A stretch of 64,000 bases of DNA from Syntrophobacteraceae bacterium (GCA_025454175.1 JALOOX010000008.1:1-64000); one strand, 5' to 3'. Positions 50,576-59,180 are shown, numbered from the stretch's first letter. Notes: generated by a model from the sequence alone, not told the origin. Numbers and translations: made by a program.

Positions 50576-50979
50576 AAGTGTTGAAGGTCGATCATATCGG
50601 TATTGCGGTCAAGAGCATCGATGAAACCAAGAAGCTCTACCATGACTTGCTGGGGCTGCCCCATGCGGGAAACGAAACGGTTCAGGAGCAGAAGGTCACG
50701 ACGGCCTTTTTCCCGGTGGGAGACACGGAGGTGGAGCTCCTCGAATCCACGGCTCCGGACGGCCCCATCGCCAAATACCTCGAAAAGCGCGGGGAAGGAG
50801 TCCAGCACATTGCCTTCCGGGTTGAAAACATCGAGGAAGCACTTGTCGAGCTCAAGGCCAAGGGCATCCAGCTCATCGATGAAAAGCCTCGGAAGGGCGC
50901 CGGTGGAGCCCAGATTGCCTTTCTGCACCCCAAGTCCACTTATGGTGTCCTGGTGGAGCTCTGTCAGCGAGATGATTAG
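50572..50979 (+). CDS. mce: methylmalonyl-CoA epimerase
   Basis: This epimerase interconverts (S)- and (R)-methylmalonyl-CoA. The 135-residue VOC-fold protein has the metal ligands H8 (VDHIGIAV), H79 (VQHIAFRV) and E129 (VLVELC). GPIAKYLEKRGEGVQHIAF is typical of the family. AAGGAGG precedes ATG 50572, which overlaps the meaB stop. It is the last gene of the mutase operon; a hairpin lies 33 bases beyond the stop. Confidence 0.94.
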   Translation: MKVLKVDHIGIAVKSIDETKKLYHDLLGLPHAGNETVQEQKVTTAFFPVGDTEVELLESTAPDGPIAKYLEKRGEGVQHIAFRVENIEEALVELKAKGIQLIDEKPRKGAGGAQIAFLHPKSTYGVLVELCQRDD

Positions 50980-51011
50980 CTCACCCCTGCAACGGTCCAT
51001 GACTCGACCAC

Positions 51012-51036
51012 GTGGGCACGAGAAGACCGTGCCCAC
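51012..51036 (+). terminator. hairpin after the epimerase gene, possible terminator
   Basis: A perfect 9-bp stem, GTGGGCACG (51012-51020) and CGTGCCCAC (51028-51036), with loop AGAAGAC. No T-run follows (CCCCTCCCAATA), so it would act only as a weak or factor-dependent terminator, or protect the 3' end. The rest of the 254-bp gap before the next gene shows nothing I can name. Confidence 0.5.
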
Positions 51037-51233
51037 CCCCTCCCAATACTCGTGACTGCTCGATCCCTGCCCAAACGCACAATAACGGGCGCATTGCCTG
51101 AGCCCGTGGAAAAACCCCGGTCGTTCCGCTGGCGCCCTCCCGGGACAATCCCTATGGTTGAATCAGGTGGCAGCGCCCTCGCCGCCCCGATCCTCGGCGG
51201 CATTAAAGGAGAAGCATTCCGGAGGTTTTGAAC

Positions 51234-52355
51234 ATGGCACGGATCAAGATTGCCACATTCAACATCGAGTGGATGATTTCGCTCTTCGGAGGTGACTGGA
51301 GCGCATGGAACGGGACGATTCCCGACACGTTTCCGGGGAAGAGCCTGGGAGGCATTCGGCTGGCTCCCATCGCCGACGTTCCGGCTCTTTGCCGAAGAAT
51401 CGCCGGGGTCATCAAGGCGGTGGAGCCGGGAATCCTGGCCGTTCAGGAAGGTCCGCCGCTCAAGGACCAGATGGAGCTCTTTGTCCGCGAATACCTGGAT
51501 GACGACTTTGTGGTTCAGTCGTCCAATGCCCGCAGCCAGTCCCTTCATGTCCTCGTCCACAAATCCGTTGCGGACAGGGTTTCCTCGTTTTCCCATGATG
51601 GTCCCGAAACCATGCCCCTGCGATCGGCGATCCCCTTCTATCCGTGGGGGACCATCAGGCCGGAGGACCAGAAGAAGCACAAGTTCGACCGTCGGCCCCT
51701 GGTGCTCACGTTCGGACTCCCAACGGGAGAGCGGTTGCGCATCATCAATGTCCATACGAAGTCCAAATTCTCGAAGCTGAAGCGGCCGGAACAGTGGTAC
51801 GAGCGCGACCCCGAGGCCATTGCCGACGCCCTCCTGGCGCGCCAGAAGCTCTCGGCGGAAATCACGCGATTGAGGCAATACATCGTGGGGGATTTGCGGC
51901 CGGGAGCCGATTCGCCGAGTGCCTGCGTCGTGCTCGGCGATTTCAACGACGGAGCCTACGCCGAGCTCATGGAGCGGGAGTTCTTGATCCACAACATCAT
52001 CGATGAGCTGGTGGGGTCCATCCTCGATCCCGAAACGGTCTTCCGGCATGCCATGTCGCCCGCGGAGATCTCCGAATCGAGCACGGTGAGTTTTCCGGAT
52101 CCGCTGGAAGGTGGCCGGATTGTGGAGGAGCTCATCGACCATATCTTGATTTCATCCGGATTCTGGCAGCCGGGAGGAGCCTTCAGGCTCGTGGAGAGCT
52201 CGTGCAAGGTCGAAATGGAGGCTTTCGAGCAATTCGATGAGTCGGACGGCGCCAGGCGGCGGGGCGACCGCCCGAGCGACCATCGTCCGGTGTCGGCGGT
52301 GATCGAGTACGGATGCCCGATTCAGGGAATGCATCATCAGGAGGGTGCGGCATGA
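51234..52355 (+). CDS. endonuclease/exonuclease/phosphatase (EEP) family protein
   Basis: A 373-residue hydrolase of the EEP fold (DNase I, sphingomyelinase and inositol phosphatase relatives). The active-site motifs appear in order: KIATFNIEWM (about 5-14), AVQEGPPLKD with the metal glutamate near residue 70, INVHTKSK near residue 175, VVLGDFNDGAY near residue 235, and SDHRPVSAVIEY near residue 350. No signal peptide, so it acts in the cytoplasm; the substrate is unknown. GGAGG lies nine bases before ATG 51234. The gene is coupled by ATGA to the methyltransferase. Confidence 0.87.
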   Translation: MARIKIATFNIEWMISLFGGDWSAWNGTIPDTFPGKSLGGIRLAPIADVPALCRRIAGVIKAVEPGILAVQEGPPLKDQMELFVREYLDDDFVVQSSNARSQSLHVLVHKSVADRVSSFSHDGPETMPLRSAIPFYPWGTIRPEDQKKHKFDRRPLVLTFGLPTGERLRIINVHTKSKFSKLKRPEQWYERDPEAIADALLARQKLSAEITRLRQYIVGDLRPGADSPSACVVLGDFNDGAYAELMEREFLIHNIIDELVGSILDPETVFRHAMSPAEISESSTVSFPDPLEGGRIVEELIDHILISSGFWQPGGAFRLVESSCKVEMEAFEQFDESDGARRRGDRPSDHRPVSAVIEYGCPIQGMHHQEGAA

Positions 52356-53155
52356 GGTCAAACTACGTCCACGGCTATGATTTTCGAGAGAGTCTACGGC
52401 TCCAGGATCAGGCGTCCACCCTGGCGGAACTGCTCCACTCCGACACTTCGTATCCGGCGGGCAGCCGCATCCTGGAGGCCGGCTGCGGCGTTGGCGCTCA
52501 GACGGTCACTCTCGCGCGGAACAGTCCCGATGCCTGCATCACCAGTGTCGACGTCTCCGAAAGCTCCGTGAGGGAGTGCGAGATGCGACTGGCCGCGGCG
52601 GGTCTGACCAACGTGGAATGTCGGCAGGCGAGCATTTTCGATTTGCCGTTCGGTCCCGAATCCTTCGACCACATCTTCGTCTGTTTTCTGCTGGAGCATC
52701 TCGACCGCCCGGTGGATGCCCTGCTGGCGCTCGGGCGCGCTCTCAAACCGCAGGGGACCATCACGGTCATCGAGGGAGACCACGGATCGGCTTACTTTCA
52801 TCCCCACAGCGAGGCCGCCCGGAGAGCGATTCAATGCCAGGTCGAGCTTCAACGGCGGGCGGGCGGAAACGCCATGATCGGCCGGGAGCTTTATCCCCTG
52901 CTGCTCGGCGCGGGCTACCGGGGAATCCGTGTCTCTCCCCGAATGGTTTACGTGGATTCCAGCAAACCTGACTGGGTCGAGGGGTTCACGAAAAAGACGT
53001 TCACGGCCATGATCGAGGGTGTGCGTGCATCGGCGCTCCGGGCAGGGATCATCGAAGCGGGGGCTTTTGACGAAGGGATCGGGGACTTGTACCGAACGGC
53101 GGAAATGGATGGAGTCTTCTGCTACACGTTCTTCAAGGCCGTTGGAAAGAAGTGA
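52352..53155 (+). CDS. class I SAM-dependent methyltransferase
   Basis: A 267-residue methyltransferase. The SAM-binding site is shown by RILEAGCGVGAQTV (about 38-51), the acidic end of strand 2 in ITSVDVSES, and the motif IV-like FDHIFVCFLLEHLDRP (about 107-122). The C-terminal 100 residues hold the substrate part (MIGRELYPLLLGAGYRGIRV). The target is unknown. AGGAGGG precedes ATG 52352, which overlaps the preceding stop; the 3' end overlaps the YkgJ-type gene by one base, so the three form a tightly coupled unit. Confidence 0.87.
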   Translation: MRSNYVHGYDFRESLRLQDQASTLAELLHSDTSYPAGSRILEAGCGVGAQTVTLARNSPDACITSVDVSESSVRECEMRLAAAGLTNVECRQASIFDLPFGPESFDHIFVCFLLEHLDRPVDALLALGRALKPQGTITVIEGDHGSAYFHPHSEAARRAIQCQVELQRRAGGNAMIGRELYPLLLGAGYRGIRVSPRMVYVDSSKPDWVEGFTKKTFTAMIEGVRASALRAGIIEAGAFDEGIGDLYRTAEMDGVFCYTFFKAVGKK

Positions 53156-53691
53156 TGAGATCAGTCAGCCTCGATGAAGTCCATCGATCCGTGGAGGAAG
53201 TCGTTGAGCGGTTGAGCCGCCATCACGGGCCCAGGCTGAACTGCCGCATCGGGTGCTGCCAGTGCTGTGTGGATGAGCTGACCGTTTTCGAGGTGGAAGC
53301 CTTGCACATTCGGCAAAGGTTTGCCGAGCTGCTCGAAGCGGGAGAGCCTCATGCCGAAGGAGCATGCGCCTTCCTGGGTTCCGGGGGAGACTGCCGCATC
53401 TATGAAGCCCGCCCCTACGTCTGCCGCACCCAGGGCCTGCCCCTGCGCTGGATTGAGGAGGTTTCGGAGGAGGAGATTGTTGAAATGCGCGACATCTGCC
53501 CTCTGAATGAACCTGGACCGCCCGTGGAGGAGATTCCCGAGGACCTTTGCTGGTCCATCGGGCCCGTGGAGGAGCGGCTGGCAAAACTTCAGGCCTCCAT
53601 CGACGGAGGGTGCCTCCGGCGCGTTCTCCTGCGCTCCCTGTTCCGCAAGGCAGCCAGGACCGAGTCTCCTGACAGCGTTTTGGGGTCCTGA
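53155..53691 (+). CDS. YkgJ-type cysteine-cluster protein
   Basis: A 178-residue protein of the YkgJ (UPF0153-like) family. Its cysteines follow the expected order: NCRIGCCQCCVDE near residue 30, CAFL and CRIYEARPYVCRTQG around 78-100, and a final CPLNE. These would bind zinc or an Fe-S cluster. ATG 53155 shares its base with the previous stop (TGATG). Its activity is unknown; its company with an EEP hydrolase and a methyltransferase may point to a small modification pathway. Confidence 0.85.
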   Translation: MRSVSLDEVHRSVEEVVERLSRHHGPRLNCRIGCCQCCVDELTVFEVEALHIRQRFAELLEAGEPHAEGACAFLGSGGDCRIYEARPYVCRTQGLPLRWIEEVSEEEIVEMRDICPLNEPGPPVEEIPEDLCWSIGPVEERLAKLQASIDGGCLRRVLLRSLFRKAARTESPDSVLGS

Positions 53692-53781
53692 ATCTCGTCT
53701 CACTCCTTGGCGCCTGCACGCGCAAGGATGGAACCTCGTCACGCCTTTGTATGGGCCCGCGGTTCATCCACGAAAAAACTC

Positions 53782-53810
53782 TTGACCTGCTCAATCAGTT
53801 TCGCTAAAAA
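53782..53810 (+). promoter_or_regulatory. probable sigma70 promoter driving the leader
   Basis: TTGACC (53782-53787) and TAAAAA (53805-53810) are spaced by 17 bases in an AT-rich patch. The -35 box matches at five of six positions and the -10 box at four of six. The predicted start is near 53817, giving an untranslated leader of about 255 bases. Confidence 0.5.
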
Positions 53811-53885
53811 AATCAGCACTACATCAAGTGAAACCATAGCGTATCCACAATGACGTGGAGACGACTGCTGGGAAAAGGACAAGGG

Positions 53886-53923
53886 CGTCCGCCTCCTCAA
53901 GCTGGGGAGACGGGCGTTTTTTT
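53886..53923 (+). terminator. leader terminator 1
   Basis: The stem CGTCCG-C-CTCCTC (53886-53898) pairs with GGGGAG-A-CGGGCG (53904-53916), with one C-A mismatch, and is followed by seven T. It has the form of a strong intrinsic terminator inside a leader. Confidence 0.8.
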
Positions 53924-53980
53924 GTCTGGCTGAACATGCGCTGAGGCACAAAGGGGTGCCTGCAGCCGGAGGACACAGGT

Positions 53981-54030
53981 GTCCACCTTCTTGCTCTGCC
54001 ATTGCGGGGGAAGAGGTGGACTTTTTTTTT
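53981..54030 (+). terminator. leader terminator 2
   Basis: GTCCACCT (53981-53988) pairs perfectly with AGGTGGAC (54014-54021), extended by weaker pairs inwards, and nine T follow (54022-54030). It ends about 40 bases before the ATG of the glutamate-synthase-like gene. Confidence 0.85.
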
Positions 54031-54071
54031 GGAGAATGACAGAGGCAAACGTCTTTGAGGAGTGATCAGCC

Positions 54072-55664
54072 ATGAACCTGTCAACGCCGAATTCCAATGA
54101 TGCCACCTTGACCTTCAATCGTTCCAAGAGCGTTGTTCCCATGAGCGGCCTTTGTTCGCGCTGCATCGACGGCTGCCGCGGGAACTGCGAGGTGTTCCGT
54201 GCAACGTTCAGAGGTCGCGAGGTGATCTATCCGGGCCCCTTCGGGCAGGTGACAGCCGGTGCGGACAAGAACTACCCGGTGGACTATTCGCACCTGAACA
54301 TCCAGGGTTACGCCATGGGGGCCACCGGCCTGCCCGCGGGCGTGCAGCCCGGTCCCGACACGGCGGTGTTCCCCGCCGTCAGCACGGAGACCGAGTACGG
54401 CTGGGACATCAAGGTCAAGATGAAGGTCCCCATTTTCACGGGAGCATTGGGATCCACCCAGATTGCCCAGACCAACTGGGAGCATTTCGCGGTGGGCGCC
54501 GCCATCAGCGGCGTGACGCTGGTCTGCGGCGAGAATGTCTGCGGCATCGACCCCGCCCTCGAGCTCAACGGAAACAAGAAGATCACCAATTCTCCCGAGA
54601 TGGACCGACGCATCGATGTTTACAGGCGTTATCACCAGGGATTTGGTGAAATCCTCGTCCAGATGAACGTCGAGGACACGCGGCTCGGCGTTGCGGAATA
54701 CGTCATCGACAAGCACGGCCTGGAAACCATCGAGCTCAAGTGGGGTCAGGGCGCCAAGTGCATCGGCGGCGAGATCAAGGTGAGCTCCATCGAGCGCGCC
54801 CTGGAGCTTCAGCGCCGCGGCTACATCGTCACCCCGGATCCGTCCAATCCCGTGATCCAGGCCGCCCACAAAGAGGGAGCCATCAAGGAGTTCGAGCGCC
54901 ACAGCCGCCTGGGCTTCATCGGGGAAGACGACTTCTACGCCGAGGTGGAGCGACTCCGGAAGCTCGGATTCAAGAGGATCACCCTCAAGACCGGGGCCTA
55001 CAGCCTGCGCGAGCTGGCCATGGCCATCAAGTGGGGGTCCAAGGCCAAGATCGACCTCCTCACCATCGACGGCGCTCCTGGCGGAACGGGCATGAGTCCC
55101 TGGCGCATGATGCAGGAGTGGGGCATTCCGAGCCTGTACATTCATGCGGTAGCCCACGAGTTCTGCGAGAAGATGACGGCCCGCGGCGAGCGCGTGCCCG
55201 ACATCGCCTTCGCGGGCGGTTTTTCCAGTGAAGACGGGGTGTTCAAGGCCATCGCCATGGGAGCGCCCTATGTCAAGGCGATCTGTATGGGAAGAGCCCT
55301 CATGATCCCGGGAATGGTGGGCAAGAACATCACCGACTGGATGTCGAGGAACGACCTTCCCAAGACGGTGAGCCAGTTCGGAAGCTCCGTCGAGGAGATC
55401 TTCGTCAACTACGAGGCCGTCAAGGACGTGGTGGGCGCCTCCGAGATCAAAAACATTCCCCTCGGCGCCATCGGCATCTACAGCTACTCGGACAAGATCC
55501 GGGTGGGCTTCCAGCAGCTCATGGCCGGCGCCCGCTGTTTCAATGTTTCCAGCATCACCCGCAGGGAGCTCATGTCCCTCACCGAGGAGTGCGCGAAGGT
55601 GACGGGGATTCCCTACGTGATGGACGCCTATCGCTCAGAGGCTGAGGCCATCCTGAACGGCTAG
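54072..55664 (+). CDS. FMN-binding glutamate synthase-like protein
   Basis: A 530-residue protein with the FMN TIM barrel of the large subunit of glutamate synthase (domain 2), as found in stand-alone archaeal-type GltB proteins. KCIGGEIKVSSIERALEL, LTIDGAPGGTGMSPW (about 336-350) and FAGGFSSEDGVFKAIAMGA (about 378-396) mark the barrel and phosphate site. The N-terminus carries a cysteine set LCSRCIDGCRGNCEVF (about 27-42) that could bind an Fe-S cluster. No glutaminase domain is present, so ammonia or another donor subunit would be needed. TTGAGGAG precedes ATG 54072. Its expression is probably set by the two-terminator leader. Confidence 0.88.
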   Translation: MNLSTPNSNDATLTFNRSKSVVPMSGLCSRCIDGCRGNCEVFRATFRGREVIYPGPFGQVTAGADKNYPVDYSHLNIQGYAMGATGLPAGVQPGPDTAVFPAVSTETEYGWDIKVKMKVPIFTGALGSTQIAQTNWEHFAVGAAISGVTLVCGENVCGIDPALELNGNKKITNSPEMDRRIDVYRRYHQGFGEILVQMNVEDTRLGVAEYVIDKHGLETIELKWGQGAKCIGGEIKVSSIERALELQRRGYIVTPDPSNPVIQAAHKEGAIKEFERHSRLGFIGEDDFYAEVERLRKLGFKRITLKTGAYSLRELAMAIKWGSKAKIDLLTIDGAPGGTGMSPWRMMQEWGIPSLYIHAVAHEFCEKMTARGERVPDIAFAGGFSSEDGVFKAIAMGAPYVKAICMGRALMIPGMVGKNITDWMSRNDLPKTVSQFGSSVEEIFVNYEAVKDVVGASEIKNIPLGAIGIYSYSDKIRVGFQQLMAGARCFNVSSITRRELMSLTEECAKVTGIPYVMDAYRSEAEAILNG

Positions 55665-55695
55665 CGCCGTACCCGAACACCCTGGATTTGGTGCA

Positions 55696-55721
55696 GGCAG
55701 GCGGGGTCGGTCCCGCCTGCC
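55696..55721. terminator. hairpin between convergent genes, possible bidirectional terminator
   Basis: A perfect 10-bp stem, GGCAGGCGGG (55696-55705) and CCCGCCTGCC (55712-55721), loop GTCGGT, lies between the ends of the glutamate-synthase-like gene and the large membrane protein gene. There is no T-run on either strand. Confidence 0.55.
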
Positions 55722-55734
55722 CTGCCCCCCCGAT

Positions 55735-57699
55735 TCAGCCTCGCCGCGTGAATAGATTCTTGACGGTGTCCGCCCCGAATCCCAGGAGAAACACCGCGAC
55801 GAGGCCCGGGAAGACGTCCAGCTTCATGAGCTGCTCGCGGGCCCCGCCCACCAGGGCCAAAACCGCGATGAGCAGCGCCAGCATCAGCCGCCCAGTCTCG
55901 ACTTTCCCCCGGTCGCCCAGCCATTTTCCGGGGTCGATCAACCTTGCCCACCAACGCTCCCGGAGCCTCGGGTGGAAACGCACCTGCTCGTCCGGCTTGG
56001 AAGCGACCGCTCTTCCATCCCCCGTTCTGAGCTCTATGTCGTAAGTGGCCTCCTTTTCGTTGCGGAAATAATGGGTGATCTCCCATCCCTGCTCCTGTCC
56101 GACCGTTCCGCGGAAGACCCATACACATCGAAAGCCTTTCAAGGCGGCGCAATGATTGAACCGTGGGTCGCCGAATTCCACCCAGAGCCGCACCGGAGCG
56201 TTGGCATGGGCGGAGAGCGGCTCCGTTTTGGTGCTGACTCTTCCCGCCCTCAGCTCCTCGATGACGTCCGACGCGAGCACGTCCTGCTCGATTTCCTCCC
56301 TCAGATCCCTGGCCAGCTCCAGGGTGTAGGGGCTCTGGAGCCTGAGCAGCTTGATGAGCCTTTCTTCGCAAGCCTTCACTCGCTCATGGCGCGCCTCATC
56401 GGCCCGAGTGTCGTCGAAGCGGAGGATGTAGTGGCGCAGCACGAAGAGCTTCTCGATGCTGATGTTGATCCAGTGGGTCCTGGACGGTGTGATTTCAGCC
56501 GGGTTTTCGTAGGTCTCGTCCTTCAGGACGGCAAAAAGGTCGGTCAGCTTCGCACGCAGTCTCCGGCACGTTTCCCGACTTCCGATGACGCCCTTTTCTC
56601 CATGGTATTCGGTGCGGAGCAGCTTGATCTGAGCGGCCAGCGCCCTGGCGAGCTCCGGGTCGGCTTCGCCGAGGCGGTCCAGGATGGTGTCGGCCGACTG
56701 GATGGCCGTTCGAGCTTCCTGGAAGCCCGATTCCGTCGGATGGACAAGTTTGAGGATTCTCGTGGCTTCTTCGAGGAATCCAGCGGCCCGGTCGAGGAGG
56801 TGGGGCGGGGCGTCGGATGTCTTCCGGCGCAGGGTCTCCAGTCTCTGGGCGACTTCGTCGAGAAAAGCCACCAGCTCGATTCGGGTGGAGAGGAGGTCGA
56901 TGTCCTTCTCGAACCGCTTGAGCTGTTCGCCGCCATCCGCGTTCAGCATGCCGAGATCGCGAAGGAGCTCCCAAAGCCTCAGCCTCTCGACACGGACGCC
57001 CACACGGAGCGCCGAGTCGGTCTTCCGGGAGATGGAGCGGGTCTTTTGCGCCAGTTCATCGAGTCGCCTGATCAGCTCGATGCACGCGAGCTTGTTGGGG
57101 ATCCACATTCCAAGGACCAGCGAGCAGATCCCGCCCAGAAGCAGCAATCCGAAGAGGATCGCGTTGCTCCAGAATCCCCGGGTCCCATCGGGCCAGAAGG
57201 AGAGGCGAAGCTGAACGGAGAGCGTCTTTGCGGGCCCGACGGGACCGTCGCCGGGGGCAGCCCCGGGACTGACGGTAAGGTTGAGCAGGGCGGAGCGCTC
57301 GGCGTCCTTGAAGAGCCCTTCGAACCAATCTCCGAACCAGGCCGGCGGAGGCTCGACAACGACGGGCTGAGCGCTTTTTGGCGGCAGCAGAGCTTTCCCA
57401 CCGAGGATTGTGGACTCGTTGGGGATGGCCAGCCACCATGAGACCGCATAGGTATGGGGGTCATCATTTTTGAGGACCATGAGCCCGCTTCGATTCCGCC
57501 GCAGGCTGAGGGACGGCTTTTCCGGCGTGGAGGAATGAAGGCCCACGTTGAAGGGGACGTCGTCCTTGACGGCGCCCAGCGTGTGATCGATTTCCCTCGA
57601 TTCCGGGGGGCCGCAACCATCCGTGAAAGAGGCGGACCCAAGAAGGGCGGCGAGACAGAGACCGGCCAGGCCCGATGCAGTCAACGATCTTCGCTTCAT
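55735..57699 (-). CDS. large hypothetical membrane protein with helical central region
   Basis: A protein of 654 residues with a signal peptide (LAGLCLAALLGSASFTDGCG; the cysteine may be a lipid site), an outer domain of about 150 residues, a membrane segment near residue 185 (NAILFGLLLLGGICSLVLGMW), a long helical, charge-rich cytoplasmic region (about 205-480), a beta-rich segment (about 490-570), and two C-terminal membrane segments ending LLGFGADTVKNLFTRRG. I recognise no family. ATG 57699 has GGGGGTG upstream; ATG 57732 would add 11 residues. It is divergent from der and convergent with the glutamate-synthase-like gene. Confidence 0.75.
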   Translation of the reverse strand: MKRRSLTASGLAGLCLAALLGSASFTDGCGPPESREIDHTLGAVKDDVPFNVGLHSSTPEKPSLSLRRNRSGLMVLKNDDPHTYAVSWWLAIPNESTILGGKALLPPKSAQPVVVEPPPAWFGDWFEGLFKDAERSALLNLTVSPGAAPGDGPVGPAKTLSVQLRLSFWPDGTRGFWSNAILFGLLLLGGICSLVLGMWIPNKLACIELIRRLDELAQKTRSISRKTDSALRVGVRVERLRLWELLRDLGMLNADGGEQLKRFEKDIDLLSTRIELVAFLDEVAQRLETLRRKTSDAPPHLLDRAAGFLEEATRILKLVHPTESGFQEARTAIQSADTILDRLGEADPELARALAAQIKLLRTEYHGEKGVIGSRETCRRLRAKLTDLFAVLKDETYENPAEITPSRTHWINISIEKLFVLRHYILRFDDTRADEARHERVKACEERLIKLLRLQSPYTLELARDLREEIEQDVLASDVIEELRAGRVSTKTEPLSAHANAPVRLWVEFGDPRFNHCAALKGFRCVWVFRGTVGQEQGWEITHYFRNEKEATYDIELRTGDGRAVASKPDEQVRFHPRLRERWWARLIDPGKWLGDRGKVETGRLMLALLIAVLALVGGAREQLMKLDVFPGLVAVFLLGFGADTVKNLFTRRG

Positions 57700-57749
57700 G
57701 GCGCACCCCCGGTGAAAGCGCTTTTCTTCCATCGCCGTTCAACTAGCAG

Positions 57750-57797
57750 TTAACATTTGATCTTTAAAACATTATGATTTTGCCTCACTCATAATGT
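57750..57797 (+). promoter_or_regulatory. der promoter overlapped by a perfect 9-bp dyad
   Basis: TTAACA (57750-57755) and TATGAT (57773-57778) are spaced by 17 bases, each box matching the consensus at five of six positions. A perfect inverted repeat, ACATTATGA (57769-57777) and TCATAATGT (57789-57797), separated by 11 bases, covers the -10 box and the expected start point. It lies in the 135-bp gap between der and the divergent membrane-protein gene, so a regulator bound there could act on both. Confidence 0.65.
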
Positions 57798-57834
57798 CGT
57801 TCTGGATCCCTCATTTCGGGAAGGCTGAATCGCT

Positions 57835-59160
57835 ATGCTGCTTGTGGCCATCATTGGCAGACCCAATGTCGGCAAGTCCACGCTCTTCAATCGAATAGCG
57901 GGCAGACGCCGCGCTCTTGTCGACGACTTCCCCGGGGTCACGCGCGACCGCAACGAGACCGAGGTGGTTTGGGATGAAAAGCGCTTTCTCCTCGCGGACA
58001 CCGCGGGATACGGAGTCTCGGGGGACGCGGCCCTGGAGGAGGGCGCCCTCGAACAGATTCGGTTTGCCATCGACGAAGCCGATATTCTCCTTTTCGTGGC
58101 TGACGCCAAAATCGGGCTTCACCCGGAGGACCATTCCCTGGTCCAACTGGTGCGCAGATCCGCGAAACCCACCTTCTTTGCGGTGAACAAGATCGACGGA
58201 CCCGAGCAGGCCAGGCACATGGCCGAGTTCTTCGAGCTCGGCATCGATCGTATTTATCCCGTCAGTGCGGCCCATGGCTTCGGTGTCGGGGATCTCCTGA
58301 CGGATCTCGCCGACGCCGTGCCCGAGGACCAATCCATCCCCGAGGAGGAAGATACCGGCGAGATTCGCATGGCCATCATCGGGCGACCCAACGTCGGCAA
58401 GTCGACCCTCCTGAATCGGCTCCTGGGAGAGCCCCGGGTCATCGTGAGCCCGGTTCCCGGCACCACCCGCGACGCCGTGGACTGCCCGTTCGAGCAGGAC
58501 GGTCAGCGGTACCGGCTGATCGACACGGCCGGCATCCGGCGCAAGGGGAGAGTCCGGGAGAAGATCGAGAAGATCAGCATCGTCAAGGCGCTTGAAAGCA
58601 TCGAGCGCAGCCACGTCTGCCTCATCCTCCTCGATGCCGTCGAGGGCGTGACCGACCAGGACCTGCACATCGCGGGCTATGTTCAGGAGCGGTTTCGCGG
58701 CTGCGTCGTCGGCATCAACAAGTGGGATGCGATGGACAAGGACCCCAAACATATCAAGAACCTCAAGGCGGAGATCCGGGAGCGGTTTCGCTTTCTACCC
58801 CACGCACCGATTCTGACCTTTTCGGCCCTGAACGGGAAACGTGTCAACAAGATTCTTCCCGAAATACGGGAGGTTTTTGAGCAGTACAACCGGAGGGTAA
58901 CGACGGGGATCGTCAACCGGGCCCTCGAGCAGACGGTCCAGAAGCACGAGCCCCCGATGGTTGCCGGGCGACGCCTCAAGTTCTATTATGCGACCCAGAG
59001 CTCAGTCCGGCCTCCGACGTTCGTTCTCTTCTGCAACCGCCCGGATGCCATACACTTCTCATACGAGCGCTATCTCACCAACCAGTTCAGGGAGGCCTTC
59101 CAACTGACAAAGTCGCCCATCCGGCTGGTGTTCCGGGGTCGACAGCGGAACCAGGACTGA
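57835..59160 (+). CDS. der: ribosome biogenesis GTPase Der
   Basis: Der (EngA) is an essential GTPase with two G domains in tandem that helps assemble the large ribosomal subunit. The 441-residue protein has the first G1 motif GRPNVGKST at residues 8-16 and a second identical one near residue 182. DTAGYG and DTAGIRRKG are the two G3 motifs, and NKIDG and NKWDA the G4 motifs. A KH-like C-terminal domain follows (about 360-441, PPTFVLFCNRPDAIHFSYERYL). The start is ATG 57835. Confidence 0.96.
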   Translation: MLLVAIIGRPNVGKSTLFNRIAGRRRALVDDFPGVTRDRNETEVVWDEKRFLLADTAGYGVSGDAALEEGALEQIRFAIDEADILLFVADAKIGLHPEDHSLVQLVRRSAKPTFFAVNKIDGPEQARHMAEFFELGIDRIYPVSAAHGFGVGDLLTDLADAVPEDQSIPEEEDTGEIRMAIIGRPNVGKSTLLNRLLGEPRVIVSPVPGTTRDAVDCPFEQDGQRYRLIDTAGIRRKGRVREKIEKISIVKALESIERSHVCLILLDAVEGVTDQDLHIAGYVQERFRGCVVGINKWDAMDKDPKHIKNLKAEIRERFRFLPHAPILTFSALNGKRVNKILPEIREVFEQYNRRVTTGIVNRALEQTVQKHEPPMVAGRRLKFYYATQSSVRPPTFVLFCNRPDAIHFSYERYLTNQFREAFQLTKSPIRLVFRGRQRNQD

Positions 59161-59180
59161 AGCGTCATGGAGCGATGCCC

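Larger units (their letters stand above)
53692..54071 (+). promoter_or_regulatory. long leader of the glutamate-synthase-like gene with two successive terminators
   Basis: This 380-bp stretch has no gene. It holds a promoter at 53782-53810, a first terminator at 53886-53923 and a second at 53981-54030, all before the next ATG. GGAGACG at 53857-53863 recurs in the 3' arm of terminator 1 (53906-53912), so the upstream copy could pair with CGTC...CTCC and block it. Before terminator 2, GGACA (53971-53975) can pair with TGTCC (53980-53984), which overlaps that terminator's 5' arm. A further stem, CGT-A-TCCAC/GTGGA-G-ACG (53840-53863), lies at the beginning. I could not match it to a known riboswitch. 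Confidence 0.65.

Noticed and set aside
55972-57441. 489-residue plus-strand frame inside the large membrane protein gene
   Set aside because: The minus-strand frame has a signal peptide, membrane segments and a ribosome binding site; the plus frame shows only shadow composition.
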